From JBFLYZ01 sp040756415 (GTDB lineage: Bacteria; Bacteroidota; Bacteroidia; JADZBD01), in contig JBFLYZ010000011.1 of assembly GCA_040756415.1 (NCBI GenBank), forward strand, positions 11,205 to 75,204: DNA of 64,000 nt, in the 5' to 3' direction. Every line of letters begins with the position of its first letter. Positions within the stretch are counted from its first letter, which is position 1. Below are positions 33,092 through 41,403 of this stretch, one piece after another. The notes beneath the pieces were generated by a model. The model was not told the origin of the DNA. It saw nothing but the letters and a program-made list of their open reading frames with translations, and did no database searches. The translations under genes and the position numbers were made by a program.

Positions 33092-35272
33092 TCAATGACT
33101 TACCACAATCTTTTGGGTGCTGGCCTGCGAGCCGGCCCTGACCTCGATAAAATAAACTCCATTTTTAACGGTGCTCAGGTCAAAAGTATAGCTGCCGCCC
33201 ATTCCGGTCTCATTGACCACGGCTACGGTCTGCCCGATCACATCGTATACCCTGATGCTGATCGTTTCCTCAGCGGGTAAATTCACATTTACGTGCAATT
33301 CGCCATTGGCGGGATTAGGATACATGGATACCAGGCCTGCCAGATCCAGCCCGCTAATACCCGTAGTATTTTGGATATTGATATCGTCAAGGTACAGGTT
33401 GTCCTCGTAATCGGTAATATTCCTGAACTTAATGATAGCATTGGCAGAGCTCTGGTAGGGGCCAAGGCTCACCGTTTCCAGGCGCCACTGGCTGTTGTTA
33501 GGCACCCATCCCACCGAATTACTGCTGAGCGGTGGCGCGGTTTGCAGTTGTGTTCCCCATTTTTTGTATATCGTACTCCAGGTCGATCCGCAATTGGTCG
33601 AAATAAGCACCTCCAGGGTATCAGAATACTGGTAGGGTTGGGTCCAGTAGGTGTAGGCCACCTGGAAAGTCAGTACGGGATTAGTTACGGTCGAGAGGTT
33701 CAGCGGCATCATGGTCATTTCATCGCGCTGCCCGTTGCCGCCCTGGTAGCTCCAGTTATCGACCCATGCCGAGGCTACTCCAGTTTTTGCAGCGGCCGTG
33801 GTCCTGGCCCAGGTAATGCTGCCGTCAGGATTGGACAGGGTCCATCCTGTAGGAACAAAGGTGGTGGATTCAAATCCCTGCGAATAGGGCAGGGGTGTGC
33901 CGGAGGTGCTGACCGTAAAGGTGCTGTTGGTGCAGTCGTTGGCTGTATTGCCGTCTGTTCCGCTGTTAGGAGCGGTTGTACATACGGTAAAAGTATGGTT
34001 GCCGGCCGTTGTAGTGACATTTGGCAGGGTAACATTTGTCTGGGCGTTCGAGGCGAGCGAGCCCGTCCATACGAAATTACTTGCCGGGTTGGCATCCACC
34101 TGGTAGGTGATGGTAACGGTGGTGAGGGTGCTACTGCCGTAATTCCTGAGCACTACAACAGGAGTAAAGGTTGCCGCGCACACGCTCCCGTTGGGTGAGG
34201 TTATCGATAGTATACCCGCGTCAAGTGCCTGTTGGGACCCGCATGCGTTGGATGATTGCAGGGCAGAACGCGTTCCGGCCATGCAGGCCTGTATCCTTGC
34301 CTTCTGGCCATTGGTGAACATGTACATGCAGGCATCATCGGTATAGTCCATATAGTTCATCCACATCTTTCCGGGAGCGCTTGGCGAGCAGGCATCGGTT
34401 AAAACCTGCCCGGGGGTATAGCATCCACCGGTAGCTCCTGCCTGGTTAGGGGTGTCAGATACCTGGTCGCTTCCGGTACAGGCGCTGCCATCATCTCCCC
34501 ATATATGGTACAGGTTGAGCCAGTGTCCTACTTCATGTGTGGCTGTTCTTCCGCGGTTAAAGGGAGGCTGCGAGCCGGTAGTGCCGGTATAGCGGTAGTT
34601 CAGCACCACACCGTCAGTTGCAGCGGGTCCGCCCGGAAACTGGGCATAACCCAGCAGGGATGTGCCAAGATCGCATACCCATATGTTCAGGTATTTATTC
34701 CTGTCCCATATATCCTTACCGCCCTGAGCGGTATATTTTACAGCGTCATTGGTATTGAAGGAAGCAACACTTGTTTGCGTACGGGTTATGCCCGTGGTGG
34801 GATTTCCGTTCGGATCGAGGGTGGCCAGGCAAAAAGTGATCTCGCAATCGGCCACCAGGCTTTGCCATCCGGTGGGGGTATTGGTCCAGTCGGTGTTGAG
34901 TTTTTTGAAATCCTGGTTCAGCACGGCAAGCTGGTCTGTTAGCCGCGAATCAGGGATGTTTTCGGTCGAATTCTGGTATACTACGTGAAATACCACCGGT
35001 ATGGTATAGGCCACCTGCGGTGTGGGGTTGGTTTTTTGGTTAGCAATGAACTGCTGGGTACGCTGCTCTTCCTCCTGCATCTGTTTTTCAAGATCAGGGT
35101 TGTTCTGCTTCAGCATCTCCAGGTGTTCCATGGTCCCGCAGGTACGGTGATCATGGTTGTGCTTCGATACGGTCGATTGCTGAACGGTCAGGTGCTTGGT
35201 CTTTTGTGTCTGCGCAAAGGCAGTACAGCAGGCAGTAATTACTCCCAGGGCAATGAGTAGTCTTTTGTTCAT
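33092..35272 (-). CDS. Secreted M43-family zinc metalloprotease with extra binding domains, T9SS cargo
   Basis: The 726-residue protein has a signal peptide (MNKRLLIALGVITACCTAFAQ), a charged Gln/Glu-rich propeptide, and an M43 domain with HEVGHWLNLYHIW, SDTPNQAG and the Met-turn MNYMDYTDDACMYMF. A CARDB-like domain follows (LDAGILSITSPNG onwards). Next comes a MAM-like choice-of-anchor J domain (YSQGFESTTFVPTGW to NLYLDDINIQ), then the type A sorting domain (SMYPNPANGELHV to GVYFIEV). It closely resembles the neighbouring shorter protease in its catalytic part, so the pair arose by duplication, with domains gained or lost. A weak promoter-like TACTTTAG lies at 35326-35333. Confidence 0.9.
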   Translation of the reverse strand: MNKRLLIALGVITACCTAFAQTQKTKHLTVQQSTVSKHNHDHRTCGTMEHLEMLKQNNPDLEKQMQEEEQRTQQFIANQKTNPTPQVAYTIPVVFHVVYQNSTENIPDSRLTDQLAVLNQDFKKLNTDWTNTPTGWQSLVADCEITFCLATLDPNGNPTTGITRTQTSVASFNTNDAVKYTAQGGKDIWDRNKYLNIWVCDLGTSLLGYAQFPGGPAATDGVVLNYRYTGTTGSQPPFNRGRTATHEVGHWLNLYHIWGDDGSACTGSDQVSDTPNQAGATGGCYTPGQVLTDACSPSAPGKMWMNYMDYTDDACMYMFTNGQKARIQACMAGTRSALQSSNACGSQQALDAGILSITSPNGSVCAATFTPVVVLRNYGSSTLTTVTITYQVDANPASNFVWTGSLASNAQTNVTLPNVTTTAGNHTFTVCTTAPNSGTDGNTANDCTNSTFTVSTSGTPLPYSQGFESTTFVPTGWTLSNPDGSITWARTTAAAKTGVASAWVDNWSYQGGNGQRDEMTMMPLNLSTVTNPVLTFQVAYTYWTQPYQYSDTLEVLISTNCGSTWSTIYKKWGTQLQTAPPLSSNSVGWVPNNSQWRLETVSLGPYQSSANAIIKFRNITDYEDNLYLDDINIQNTTGISGLDLAGLVSMYPNPANGELHVNVNLPAEETISIRVYDVIGQTVAVVNETGMGGSYTFDLSTVKNGVYFIEVRAGSQASTQKIVVSH

Positions 35273-35453
35273 GCTGTTGTCTGTTTTAGGTTAATAATCG
35301 GGTTTGTTGGTCTGGTTAAGGAAAGCTAAAGTATGTTAAAAAAAATCAAAAGTCAAGATTTGTCCTTAAAAAAAGCATCTTCGTGGGTTAAAAATGGAGT
35401 TTAGGCCTTTTTTTCAAGTTCTTTGCCAAGCGGAAAGCGAAACCGGGGAATTC

Positions 35454-35487
35454 AAAAAAAAAGCCCTGCTTGCGGCAAGGCTTTTTC
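35454..35487 (-). terminator. Intrinsic terminator after the first glycine-rich gene
   Basis: On the minus strand AAAGCCTTGC and GCAGGGCTTT form a ten-pair stem with one G-T pair, followed by a long T run. It is about 15 bases after the stop codon at 35502. Confidence 0.85.
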
Positions 35488-35501
35488 AGAGGAGACAGAA
35501 C

Positions 35502-36812
35502 TCATTCCTTGATAATCTTTTTTGTATAGGTGCCGTGCGCTGTTTTAATCGTAATGAAATAGACACCGGGGGCAAGATGCCCGGCTTCTATACGATTATC
35601 TCCGGGTGCCATTAACCATTGGCCCATATGCTCACCGATAAGATTATACAGGTTCAGCTCCGCTTTTTCATTCAGGCCGATCGTGAGATAGTTTGTAAAA
35701 GGATTTGGATAGGCGCTCATCATGTGCGCTTCAATATCTTCCGTGGAGGTGCAGTTCAATACGGTCACGCAGGTCGATGTGGTTGATGAGCATCCGTTCG
35801 CATCCGTAACCGTTACCGTATAACAGGTGGTTGCCGAGGGGCATACATTGGCCGAGCTGGTGGTCATATTGCCGGGCTGCCAGTCATAAGTAAAGGGCGA
35901 AGTGCCGGTAGGCGTACACGAAACAGTGGTGCAGCCTCCTGAGCAGATCGTATCCATTGCAGCCGTGGCGGTAAGGGTTAATCCGGGAGTATATGTAATA
36001 AGCACCACCCCGTTGCCGGTCTGATAGCCTTGTGTATGTACTACCGAGGTGCAGGATCCATCGGTGTAGCTGCTTCCTCCTCCGCCAGCTCCGAAGTTAC
36101 CACCGCCACCTCCGTACCAGCCGCCTCCGCCACCTGATCCGCCTTCATCGCTATTGCTGCAATTGCCGTAACCTTCTCCGCCCAATCCAAACGATCCGTC
36201 AGTAGACAGGTTGGTGCAGGAGGGATACTGGCCTTTGAGCCCACCGGCAGTTTGCGTTCCGCCCTGGCCGCTTCCTACGCATGTGTTTGGCGAAGGAGCG
36301 CCATCCGCTCCGATCAGTCCGCCACCATTTCCTCCATTCAGCATGTTCGCAGAACTGCACCCGTCAATGCCACCGCCACCTCCACCGCCAGCAACTACTT
36401 TGCGGTCGTTAAGGTTGTAAGGCGATCTGCGTATGTCTGAAGCGCCACCTCCGCCTGCTCCGCCCCAGGGATCGCTATTATCAAATCCATGGCCTCCGCC
36501 ATTAAACCCTCCGGCAATTATACCTGAGGTGTTATCGCCATTGGCACCGGCACCTCCTACAAATACCTGGAGCGTTTCACCGGGAGTAACAGGCAGCACG
36601 CACTGCACTCTTCCGCCCAGCCCGCCCGTGGCAGTATTGATATTTCCGCCAGAGGCCCCGATCACATCAACAGTGACCTGGGTTACACATGCGGGAACGA
36701 CAAAGGTCTGCACGGAGCCGGTATAGCTGAACGTGGTTGTTGTCTGCGCAGCGGCAGTTCCGCCAATCAAAGTAAAAACGGCCGCAAGAATGGGAGTAGA
36801 GAGTTTCTTCAT
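35502..36812 (-). CDS. Secreted glycine-rich protein with T9SS sorting domain
   Basis: The ATG at 36812 gives a signal peptide (MKKLSTPILAAVFTLIGGTAAAQ) and a 436-residue product. After a short beta segment (FSYTGSVQTFVVPACV) come many Gly-rich runs over about residues 45-265, with recurring GGGGG, GGGASDI and VVAGGGGGGG blocks. This resembles the glycine-rich domain seen in Bacteroidota surface proteins and in some adhesins. An SprB/Ig-like domain (DTICSGGCTTVSC to VTVTDANGCSS) follows, then a type A sorting domain (SAYPNPFTNYLTI to GVYFITIKT). It is a tandem paralogue of the next gene upstream. No enzyme motif is seen; adhesion or structure is a guess. Confidence 0.85.
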   Translation of the reverse strand: MKKLSTPILAAVFTLIGGTAAAQTTTTFSYTGSVQTFVVPACVTQVTVDVIGASGGNINTATGGLGGRVQCVLPVTPGETLQVFVGGAGANGDNTSGIIAGGFNGGGHGFDNSDPWGGAGGGGASDIRRSPYNLNDRKVVAGGGGGGGIDGCSSANMLNGGNGGGLIGADGAPSPNTCVGSGQGGTQTAGGLKGQYPSCTNLSTDGSFGLGGEGYGNCSNSDEGGSGGGGGWYGGGGGNFGAGGGGSSYTDGSCTSVVHTQGYQTGNGVVLITYTPGLTLTATAAMDTICSGGCTTVSCTPTGTSPFTYDWQPGNMTTSSANVCPSATTCYTVTVTDANGCSSTTSTCVTVLNCTSTEDIEAHMMSAYPNPFTNYLTIGLNEKAELNLYNLIGEHMGQWLMAPGDNRIEAGHLAPGVYFITIKTAHGTYTKKIIKE

Positions 36813-36837
36813 AAAAAGGGTTTTAGTGTATTCCGAC

Positions 36838-36845
36838 CAAAGGTA
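36838..36845 (-). promoter_or_regulatory. Promoter box for the first glycine-rich gene
   Basis: The minus strand reads TACCTTTG, an exact TAnnTTTG, 26 bases before the ATG at 36812. The -33 position has no TTTG. Confidence 0.45.
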
Positions 36846-36879
36846 CGTAAATGGCTTCAGTTTTTTAAAAACGGGAAGC

Positions 36880-36911
36880 AAAAAAAGCCTCCCTGCGTGC
36901 AGGAAGGCTTC
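36880..36911 (-). terminator. Intrinsic terminator after the second glycine-rich gene
   Basis: On the minus strand AAGCCTTCCTGC pairs with GCAGGGAGGCTT (one G-T pair) around a two-base loop, followed by TTTTT. It is about 20 bases after the stop codon at 36931. Confidence 0.85.
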
Positions 36912-36930
36912 AGGCCCTGGAAAAGACAGC

Positions 36931-38745
36931 TTATTCCTTAATGACCTTTTTCTTGATCGTTCCTGTTTTGGTCTTTACCGTCACAAAGTAAACACCCGCA
37001 GGCAATTTACCCGTTTCCAGCTTACAGTTGCCGGGCCCAACGGTTTTCACCGCAACCACCTCCCCCATGGAATTGATCAGGGTGATCTCATTTTCAGGAG
37101 CAATAAGGCCGGAGATGAAAAATTCGTCCTTGAAAGGCACCGGATAAACCTGAATGGAGGTTATGCCTGTTTCCATGATGCCTGTGCATGAAAGAACATG
37201 GACCAGTACGGTGCTCACCGAGGTGCAACCATTGGCATCGGTAATGGTTACGGTGTACGTAGTGGTTACCGTAGGCTTGGCCAGTGTGCTGGCGCATGAG
37301 GTACAGTTGAGGCCTGATTCAGGAGCCCATTTGTAAGAGACCCCTCCTTTGGCGTGCAGCATGGTGCTTCCCCCGCTGCAGATGGTATCGTGCTCGGCCG
37401 TTACGTTCATGGTCATGGAACTTTGCTGGCTGATTACCTGCACTGCCTTGGCGGTACATCCGCTGGCGTCAGTTATGATAACGGAATACGAGCCGGGGCA
37501 AAGGTTGTTTATCGTTTGCGTTGTTTCGCCATTGCTCCATTCATAAGTGAAAGGGGCTATCCCATTAAGTGCCGATGCAGTGGCCTGGCCTGTGCAGCCC
37601 CCTGAACAGGACGCGTTAACGCCCGTTGCGATCGCGCTCAGGTTACTGACCTCCACGGCCAGCAGTTGTTTTTGGCTCTCGCCCTTGCTGTTAACGGCTT
37701 TTACCGTTATATGCCCCTGGGTTTTTCCGAACTCAACTTTGATGGCCGTAGTGCCGTTGCCGGAAACGATCTTCGCGTCAGCGGGAACCGTCCATACATA
37801 AGAGCTTGCCCCGCTTACTTCAGCGATCGAATAGCTTGCCGTGGAATAGGCGCAGATCGCTGCAGGACCGTCTACGGCACCGGGGCTTGCGGGTGCGGTC
37901 ACCAGCCCGGGCTTATAGCTTATGATCACATAGCCGTCACCGGTATGAAACCCCTGGGTGTGTTCCACGTCTTTTGCTTCCGGAACGGCATAGCTGCTGC
38001 CTCCACCGCCAGCCCCAAAGTTGCCGGCTCCGCCTCCAAACCAGCCGCCACCGCCACCGCTGCCTCCTTCATCGTTGTTATCGCACCAGCCGTAGCCATG
38101 TCCGCCCATCCCAAAATCTCCGTCAGTTGACCTGTTTTCACAAGGGTTAAGCGTGTATTCCCCGCGTTTGCCGCCCTTGGTTTGTCCTCCGCCAAAGCCG
38201 CTGCCATCGCAGCCACCGCCCTGCGCCTGCTGGCCATCGGCACCTGTCAGGCCTCCGCCATCACCACCGTTCAGGAGGTAAGAAGCGCTGCACCCGTCAA
38301 TGCCCGCACCACCGCCACCGCCAGCCACTACCAATCGTTTTTTAAGCGAATAGGGCGAACGGCAAATATCGGAAGCACCGCCACCGCCACCGCCACCCCA
38401 GCCATCATCATCATTGTCAAAGCCGGTACCTCCTCCGTTATAACCGCCCATGATCCTGCCGCTGGAATTGTCGGCATCCTGGCCCGCTCCGCCCACATGT
38501 ATAAGCAGCGTTTCACCGGGAGTTACCGGAACAACGCATTGCACGCGGCCGCCTTTGCCGCCTGTTGCAGTTTGCACGTTGCCGCCCGATGCGCCCACCA
38601 CATCGACCGTTATGCTGGTAACATAGGCCGGCACTACAAATTTCTGTACACCGCCTGTATATTTGAATGTCTGGGTTACTTGGGATGAGCCGGTAATTGC
38701 TGTCAGGGTGAGAGCTGCGAGCAGGCTAAGGGTAGCTTTTCTCAT
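36931..38745 (-). CDS. Larger secreted glycine-rich protein with T9SS sorting domain
   Basis: Starting at the ATG at 38745 the product is 604 residues, with a signal peptide (MRKATLSLLAALTLTAITGSSQ). The N-terminal part (FKYTGGVQKFVVPAYV, then Gly-rich blocks such as GGGGGGGASDI and VVAGGGGGAGIDG) aligns with the neighbouring gene through about residue 275. It then has an extra Ig-like domain (SYVWTVPADAKIV), an SprB-type repeat (NASCSGGCTGQA to VIITDASGCTA), a second domain (DTICSGGSTML to VTITDANGCTS), and a type A sorting domain ending GVYFVTVKT. The two genes look like a duplication, with the spacer domains differing. Confidence 0.85.
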   Translation of the reverse strand: MRKATLSLLAALTLTAITGSSQVTQTFKYTGGVQKFVVPAYVTSITVDVVGASGGNVQTATGGKGGRVQCVVPVTPGETLLIHVGGAGQDADNSSGRIMGGYNGGGTGFDNDDDGWGGGGGGGASDICRSPYSLKKRLVVAGGGGGAGIDGCSASYLLNGGDGGGLTGADGQQAQGGGCDGSGFGGGQTKGGKRGEYTLNPCENRSTDGDFGMGGHGYGWCDNNDEGGSGGGGGWFGGGAGNFGAGGGGSSYAVPEAKDVEHTQGFHTGDGYVIISYKPGLVTAPASPGAVDGPAAICAYSTASYSIAEVSGASSYVWTVPADAKIVSGNGTTAIKVEFGKTQGHITVKAVNSKGESQKQLLAVEVSNLSAIATGVNASCSGGCTGQATASALNGIAPFTYEWSNGETTQTINNLCPGSYSVIITDASGCTAKAVQVISQQSSMTMNVTAEHDTICSGGSTMLHAKGGVSYKWAPESGLNCTSCASTLAKPTVTTTYTVTITDANGCTSVSTVLVHVLSCTGIMETGITSIQVYPVPFKDEFFISGLIAPENEITLINSMGEVVAVKTVGPGNCKLETGKLPAGVYFVTVKTKTGTIKKKVIKE

Positions 38746-39055
38746 GTGGTCAGGTTTTAAGTGTTGTGTATACGCTTTGAGTTTCAAACTTGTTTCCCTT
38801 AAGATGTATTAAACCTCCGGATTCCATAAAAAGCGCATATGCGTACCAACAGCCGCAAATTCCTGACCACAATTCGGCAACGGGCCATCCCATTATGGGA
38901 AAAATGTTCCGGGTTTAAGAAAAAATCAAAAAAAGATCAATATTTAAACTATTGGTAATGAGCGTGTTAAATACAAAAATTTTCTGGAATGTGATTTGAA
39001 AACGCCTTAAAGCTGTTTAAACGGTTCTTAAAACTTAACAAACAACCAAAAGATC
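38746..39055. other. 310-base gap between divergent genes
   Basis: No gene is seen. It separates the glycine-rich gene (minus) from a coiled-coil protein gene (plus), so both promoters should lie here, yet no exact TAnnTTTG was found for either. A CGCATATGCG palindrome lies at 38834-38843 and CCCATTATGGG at 38889-38899. The part after 38930 is AT-rich. Confidence 0.5.
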
Positions 39056-39982
39056 ATGGAAACGAATGAAAATGTAGTAGTTAAAAAGAGCACAAACGCC
39101 TTTAAGAACGTGATGCTCGCTTTGCTGGGTGTGACCGTACTCGGTTTGGGGTATGTTGCGTTCCGGCAGAACAAAGACCTGAAATATATGAAGGCCGTGC
39201 ATGGCGAGGAGTTGGAAAAGACAGGTGCCATGTCGAGAGCTTTTGACGCCATACAGAAGAACCTGGAAGACCTGGGGTTAATGAACAACGTACCAGGACA
39301 GGATTACGAGGGGATAAAGGATCCCGAAGCGCGTATCATGGCGCAGATCGATGCCCTGGAAGCTGCGCTTGACAAGAATAAGAAGATGATCGATGAGCTG
39401 ACCGCTAAGGTAGGGGAGAAGGATGCCAACCTTAAGAAGTTCAAGCAGACCATAGCGGTACTTGAAAAGCGGGTGAACGATTACAAGACGCGTACAACGG
39501 AGCTGACCGCGCTGACCGATTCGCTGCAAACGGATCTGCAGCTTTCGAAAGAGTTGGGCGCAAACCTGACGCTTCAATTGGAAAGCAAGGCCGCTGAATC
39601 GGATGAAAAGTCGAAGTTCATTGAACAGCAGAATGCCGTGCTTCAGCAAAAGGAAGCCGAGCTGCGCACGGGCTATTTTACGGTCGGCTCGTTCAAAGAC
39701 CTGAAGGAAAAGAACGTGGTGGATAAGAAGGGCGGCATCGTGGGACTTGCATCGGCCAAGACACTGAAGTCTGATTTTAACCGCGAGGAGTTCACCAAAA
39801 TAGATATATTCAACTATACCAGCATACCGGTATTCAGCAAGGATGCCAAGTTGGTAACTAACCACAGCAGCGACAGCTACGAGCTGGTGAGGGATGAGAG
39901 CGGCAAGGTGCAATGGATACAGATCACCGATCCGCAGAAGTTCTGGGAAAGCAGCAAGTACCTGGTGGTGCTGACAAAATAA
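39056..39982 (+). CDS. Membrane-anchored coiled-coil protein, no family recognised
   Basis: The 308-residue product has a short polar N-terminus, one membrane helix (about residues 16-36, NVMLALLGVTVLGLGYVAF), and then a long heptad-rich coiled coil over about residues 90-200, with many Glu, Lys and Leu and a charged loop DANLKKFKQ. A small alpha-beta C-terminal domain follows (TGYFTVGSFKDLKEKNVVD to KYLVVLTK). No signal peptidase site is obvious, so it is probably anchored in the inner membrane with the coil in the periplasm. It is followed by a perfect hairpin. I cannot name a function; similar anchored coils occur in envelope-spanning systems, but that is only a guess. Confidence 0.7.
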   Translation: METNENVVVKKSTNAFKNVMLALLGVTVLGLGYVAFRQNKDLKYMKAVHGEELEKTGAMSRAFDAIQKNLEDLGLMNNVPGQDYEGIKDPEARIMAQIDALEAALDKNKKMIDELTAKVGEKDANLKKFKQTIAVLEKRVNDYKTRTTELTALTDSLQTDLQLSKELGANLTLQLESKAAESDEKSKFIEQQNAVLQQKEAELRTGYFTVGSFKDLKEKNVVDKKGGIVGLASAKTLKSDFNREEFTKIDIFNYTSIPVFSKDAKLVTNHSSDSYELVRDESGKVQWIQITDPQKFWESSKYLVVLTK

Positions 39983-40008
39983 CAGTTAACGCATTTGCAA
40001 CCGACACG

Positions 40009-40038
40009 ACCGTTCCGCGAAGCCCTTCGCGGAACGGT
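40009..40038 (+). terminator. Perfect 14-bp inverted repeat, likely terminator
   Basis: ACCGTTCCGCGAAG and CTTCGCGGAACGGT are exact reverse complements with a two-base centre, 26 bases past the coiled-coil gene's stop codon. It is very GC-rich and lacks a T run, so it is either an imperfect terminator, a processing stem or a protein site. The same stem is symmetric on both strands. Confidence 0.55.
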
Positions 40039-40065
40039 TAATGTTCAAAAACCAAACCCCAAATT

Positions 40066-40806
40066 ATGAAAACAACTGCCAGAATAACCTTAGCGGTTTT
40101 GACCGCGGTACTGTTCTTCTCAGGTTGCCGGAAGAACGATAGAAACCTTTTTCATCGCCTTGATCCCGAGGATTTCCTGAGCGGCAAAAAATATGAAAAG
40201 CTGCTGGTGGAGGTGAACTATGTGAGCGGCTTCGAGCCCTCAGCGGGCGCCCTTGCCGAATTGCGGGATTTCCTTGAACAGCGGCTCAACAAGCCGGACG
40301 GTATTACCGTGATCAGCTCCAGTATACCCTCGCCAGGCCAGTCGTTTTACAGCATAGCCGATCTGAAGGAGATCGAGGACAGGAACCGTATGCATTATTC
40401 GGGAAGGGGCACGCTCACCACTTATGTTTTGTTTGTGGATGGAGGCTTTTCGGGCAACAGCGGTAACGCCCAGGTGCTTGGTGCGGCCTATGACCCTACA
40501 TCGATATGCATCTTTCAAAAGACCGTGAAGGATTTCTCGGGCGGACCCCTTCAGCCTTCGCGCGATACGCTGGAAGCGGTGGTCCTGGAGCATGAGTTCG
40601 GCCATCTGATGGGATTGGTGAATCATGGTACGGCCATGCAGGTTCCGCACCAGGATGGCGCGAACGGGCACCATTGCAGCAACCAGAACTGCCTGATGTA
40701 TTACAATGTGGAAACAACGGATATTATCAGCGTATTACTGGGCGGGTACGTGCCTTCGCTGGATACCGAATGTATCAATGACCTGAGGGCTAACGGTGGC
40801 AAATAA
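40066..40806 (+). CDS. Lipoprotein with metzincin-like zinc protease domain
   Basis: The 246-residue product has a lipoprotein signal peptide with the lipobox FFSGC (Cys21). The catalytic helix is HEFGHLMGLVNH (HExxHxxGxxNH), followed by NGHHCSNQNCLMYYNVE, where the cysteine pair and CLMYY recall the archaemetzincin-type Met-turn. The upstream domain (about residues 45-160) has no recognised family but includes ILGAAYDP-like strands. It would be tethered to a membrane, probably in the periplasm or at the surface. The next gene, also a predicted zinc hydrolase, follows by 31 bases and is likely co-transcribed. Confidence 0.75.
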   Translation: MKTTARITLAVLTAVLFFSGCRKNDRNLFHRLDPEDFLSGKKYEKLLVEVNYVSGFEPSAGALAELRDFLEQRLNKPDGITVISSSIPSPGQSFYSIADLKEIEDRNRMHYSGRGTLTTYVLFVDGGFSGNSGNAQVLGAAYDPTSICIFQKTVKDFSGGPLQPSRDTLEAVVLEHEFGHLMGLVNHGTAMQVPHQDGANGHHCSNQNCLMYYNVETTDIISVLLGGYVPSLDTECINDLRANGGK

Positions 40807-40837
40807 CCTTTTGGCTGTATATTCGTATACAGCAGCA

Positions 40838-41398
40838 ATGCGTGCCGTATCCCTGTGTTTCTTTGCGTTTTTATTGTGTGTTTCCTTTTCGGGCGAGGAT
40901 AAGATAAAATGGAAGGCCGACCGGCCCCTGAGTTGGAAGGATTTTAAAGGCAAGCATGAGACCAATACCGGTCTGCATGCCTTTACCTATACAGAGATCG
41001 CGCTGAAGATGCTCGACCATGAATCTCCTGACAGCCTGTTGTTCGAGGTGATCTGTACCTTCGATAAAACAAAATCGAGCGTTTTAAAGGGTAAGGAAAC
41101 GGATTCGCTCCTGAAGCATGAGCAGGGGCATTTTGACCTGGGGGAGATCTACACCAGGCTCATACGAAAAAAGATAAGCGAAACCGTCTTTAAATCGGCA
41201 ACGATCAGCCAGCAATTGAACACGATCTATAAAGCTTGTTTTGACCAGTATGTAAAAGAGCAGGACAAGTATGACCTTGAGACCGATCATTCTATGAACG
41301 GGGCCAGCCAGGGTTTATGGAACATCGCTATACAAAAGCGGTTAAAGGAGCTGGAAGAATTTGGCCTTACGGCTGTATCGGCCGGAGTCAAAAAGTGA
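40838..41398 (+). CDS. DUF922-family secreted zinc-protease-like protein
   Basis: The preferred ATG at 40838 gives 186 residues with a signal peptide (MRAVSLCFFAFLLCVSFSG); an in-frame GTG at 40796 would overlap the preceding gene by 11 bases but spoil the signal. The core has WKADRPLSWKDFKG, FTYTEIALKML, the zinc-type motif LLKHEQGHFDLGE (HExxH with downstream acidic residue), and a helical C-terminus. This matches DUF922, a predicted zinc-dependent protease family. Its place beside a metzincin-like lipoprotein suggests envelope proteolysis. Substrate unknown. Confidence 0.8.
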   Translation: MRAVSLCFFAFLLCVSFSGEDKIKWKADRPLSWKDFKGKHETNTGLHAFTYTEIALKMLDHESPDSLLFEVICTFDKTKSSVLKGKETDSLLKHEQGHFDLGEIYTRLIRKKISETVFKSATISQQLNTIYKACFDQYVKEQDKYDLETDHSMNGASQGLWNIAIQKRLKELEEFGLTAVSAGVKK

Positions 41399-41403
41399 TA
41401 CGC

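Noticed and set aside
33293..34198. A 301-codon plus-strand frame opposite the larger M43 protease
   Set aside because: Its sequence is a product of codon bias on the true strand; low-complexity, no domain.
35700..38700. Regular DNA repeats that might suggest a CRISPR or satellite
   Set aside because: The regularity comes from glycine codons in two related proteins; units are not uniform and there are no spacers.
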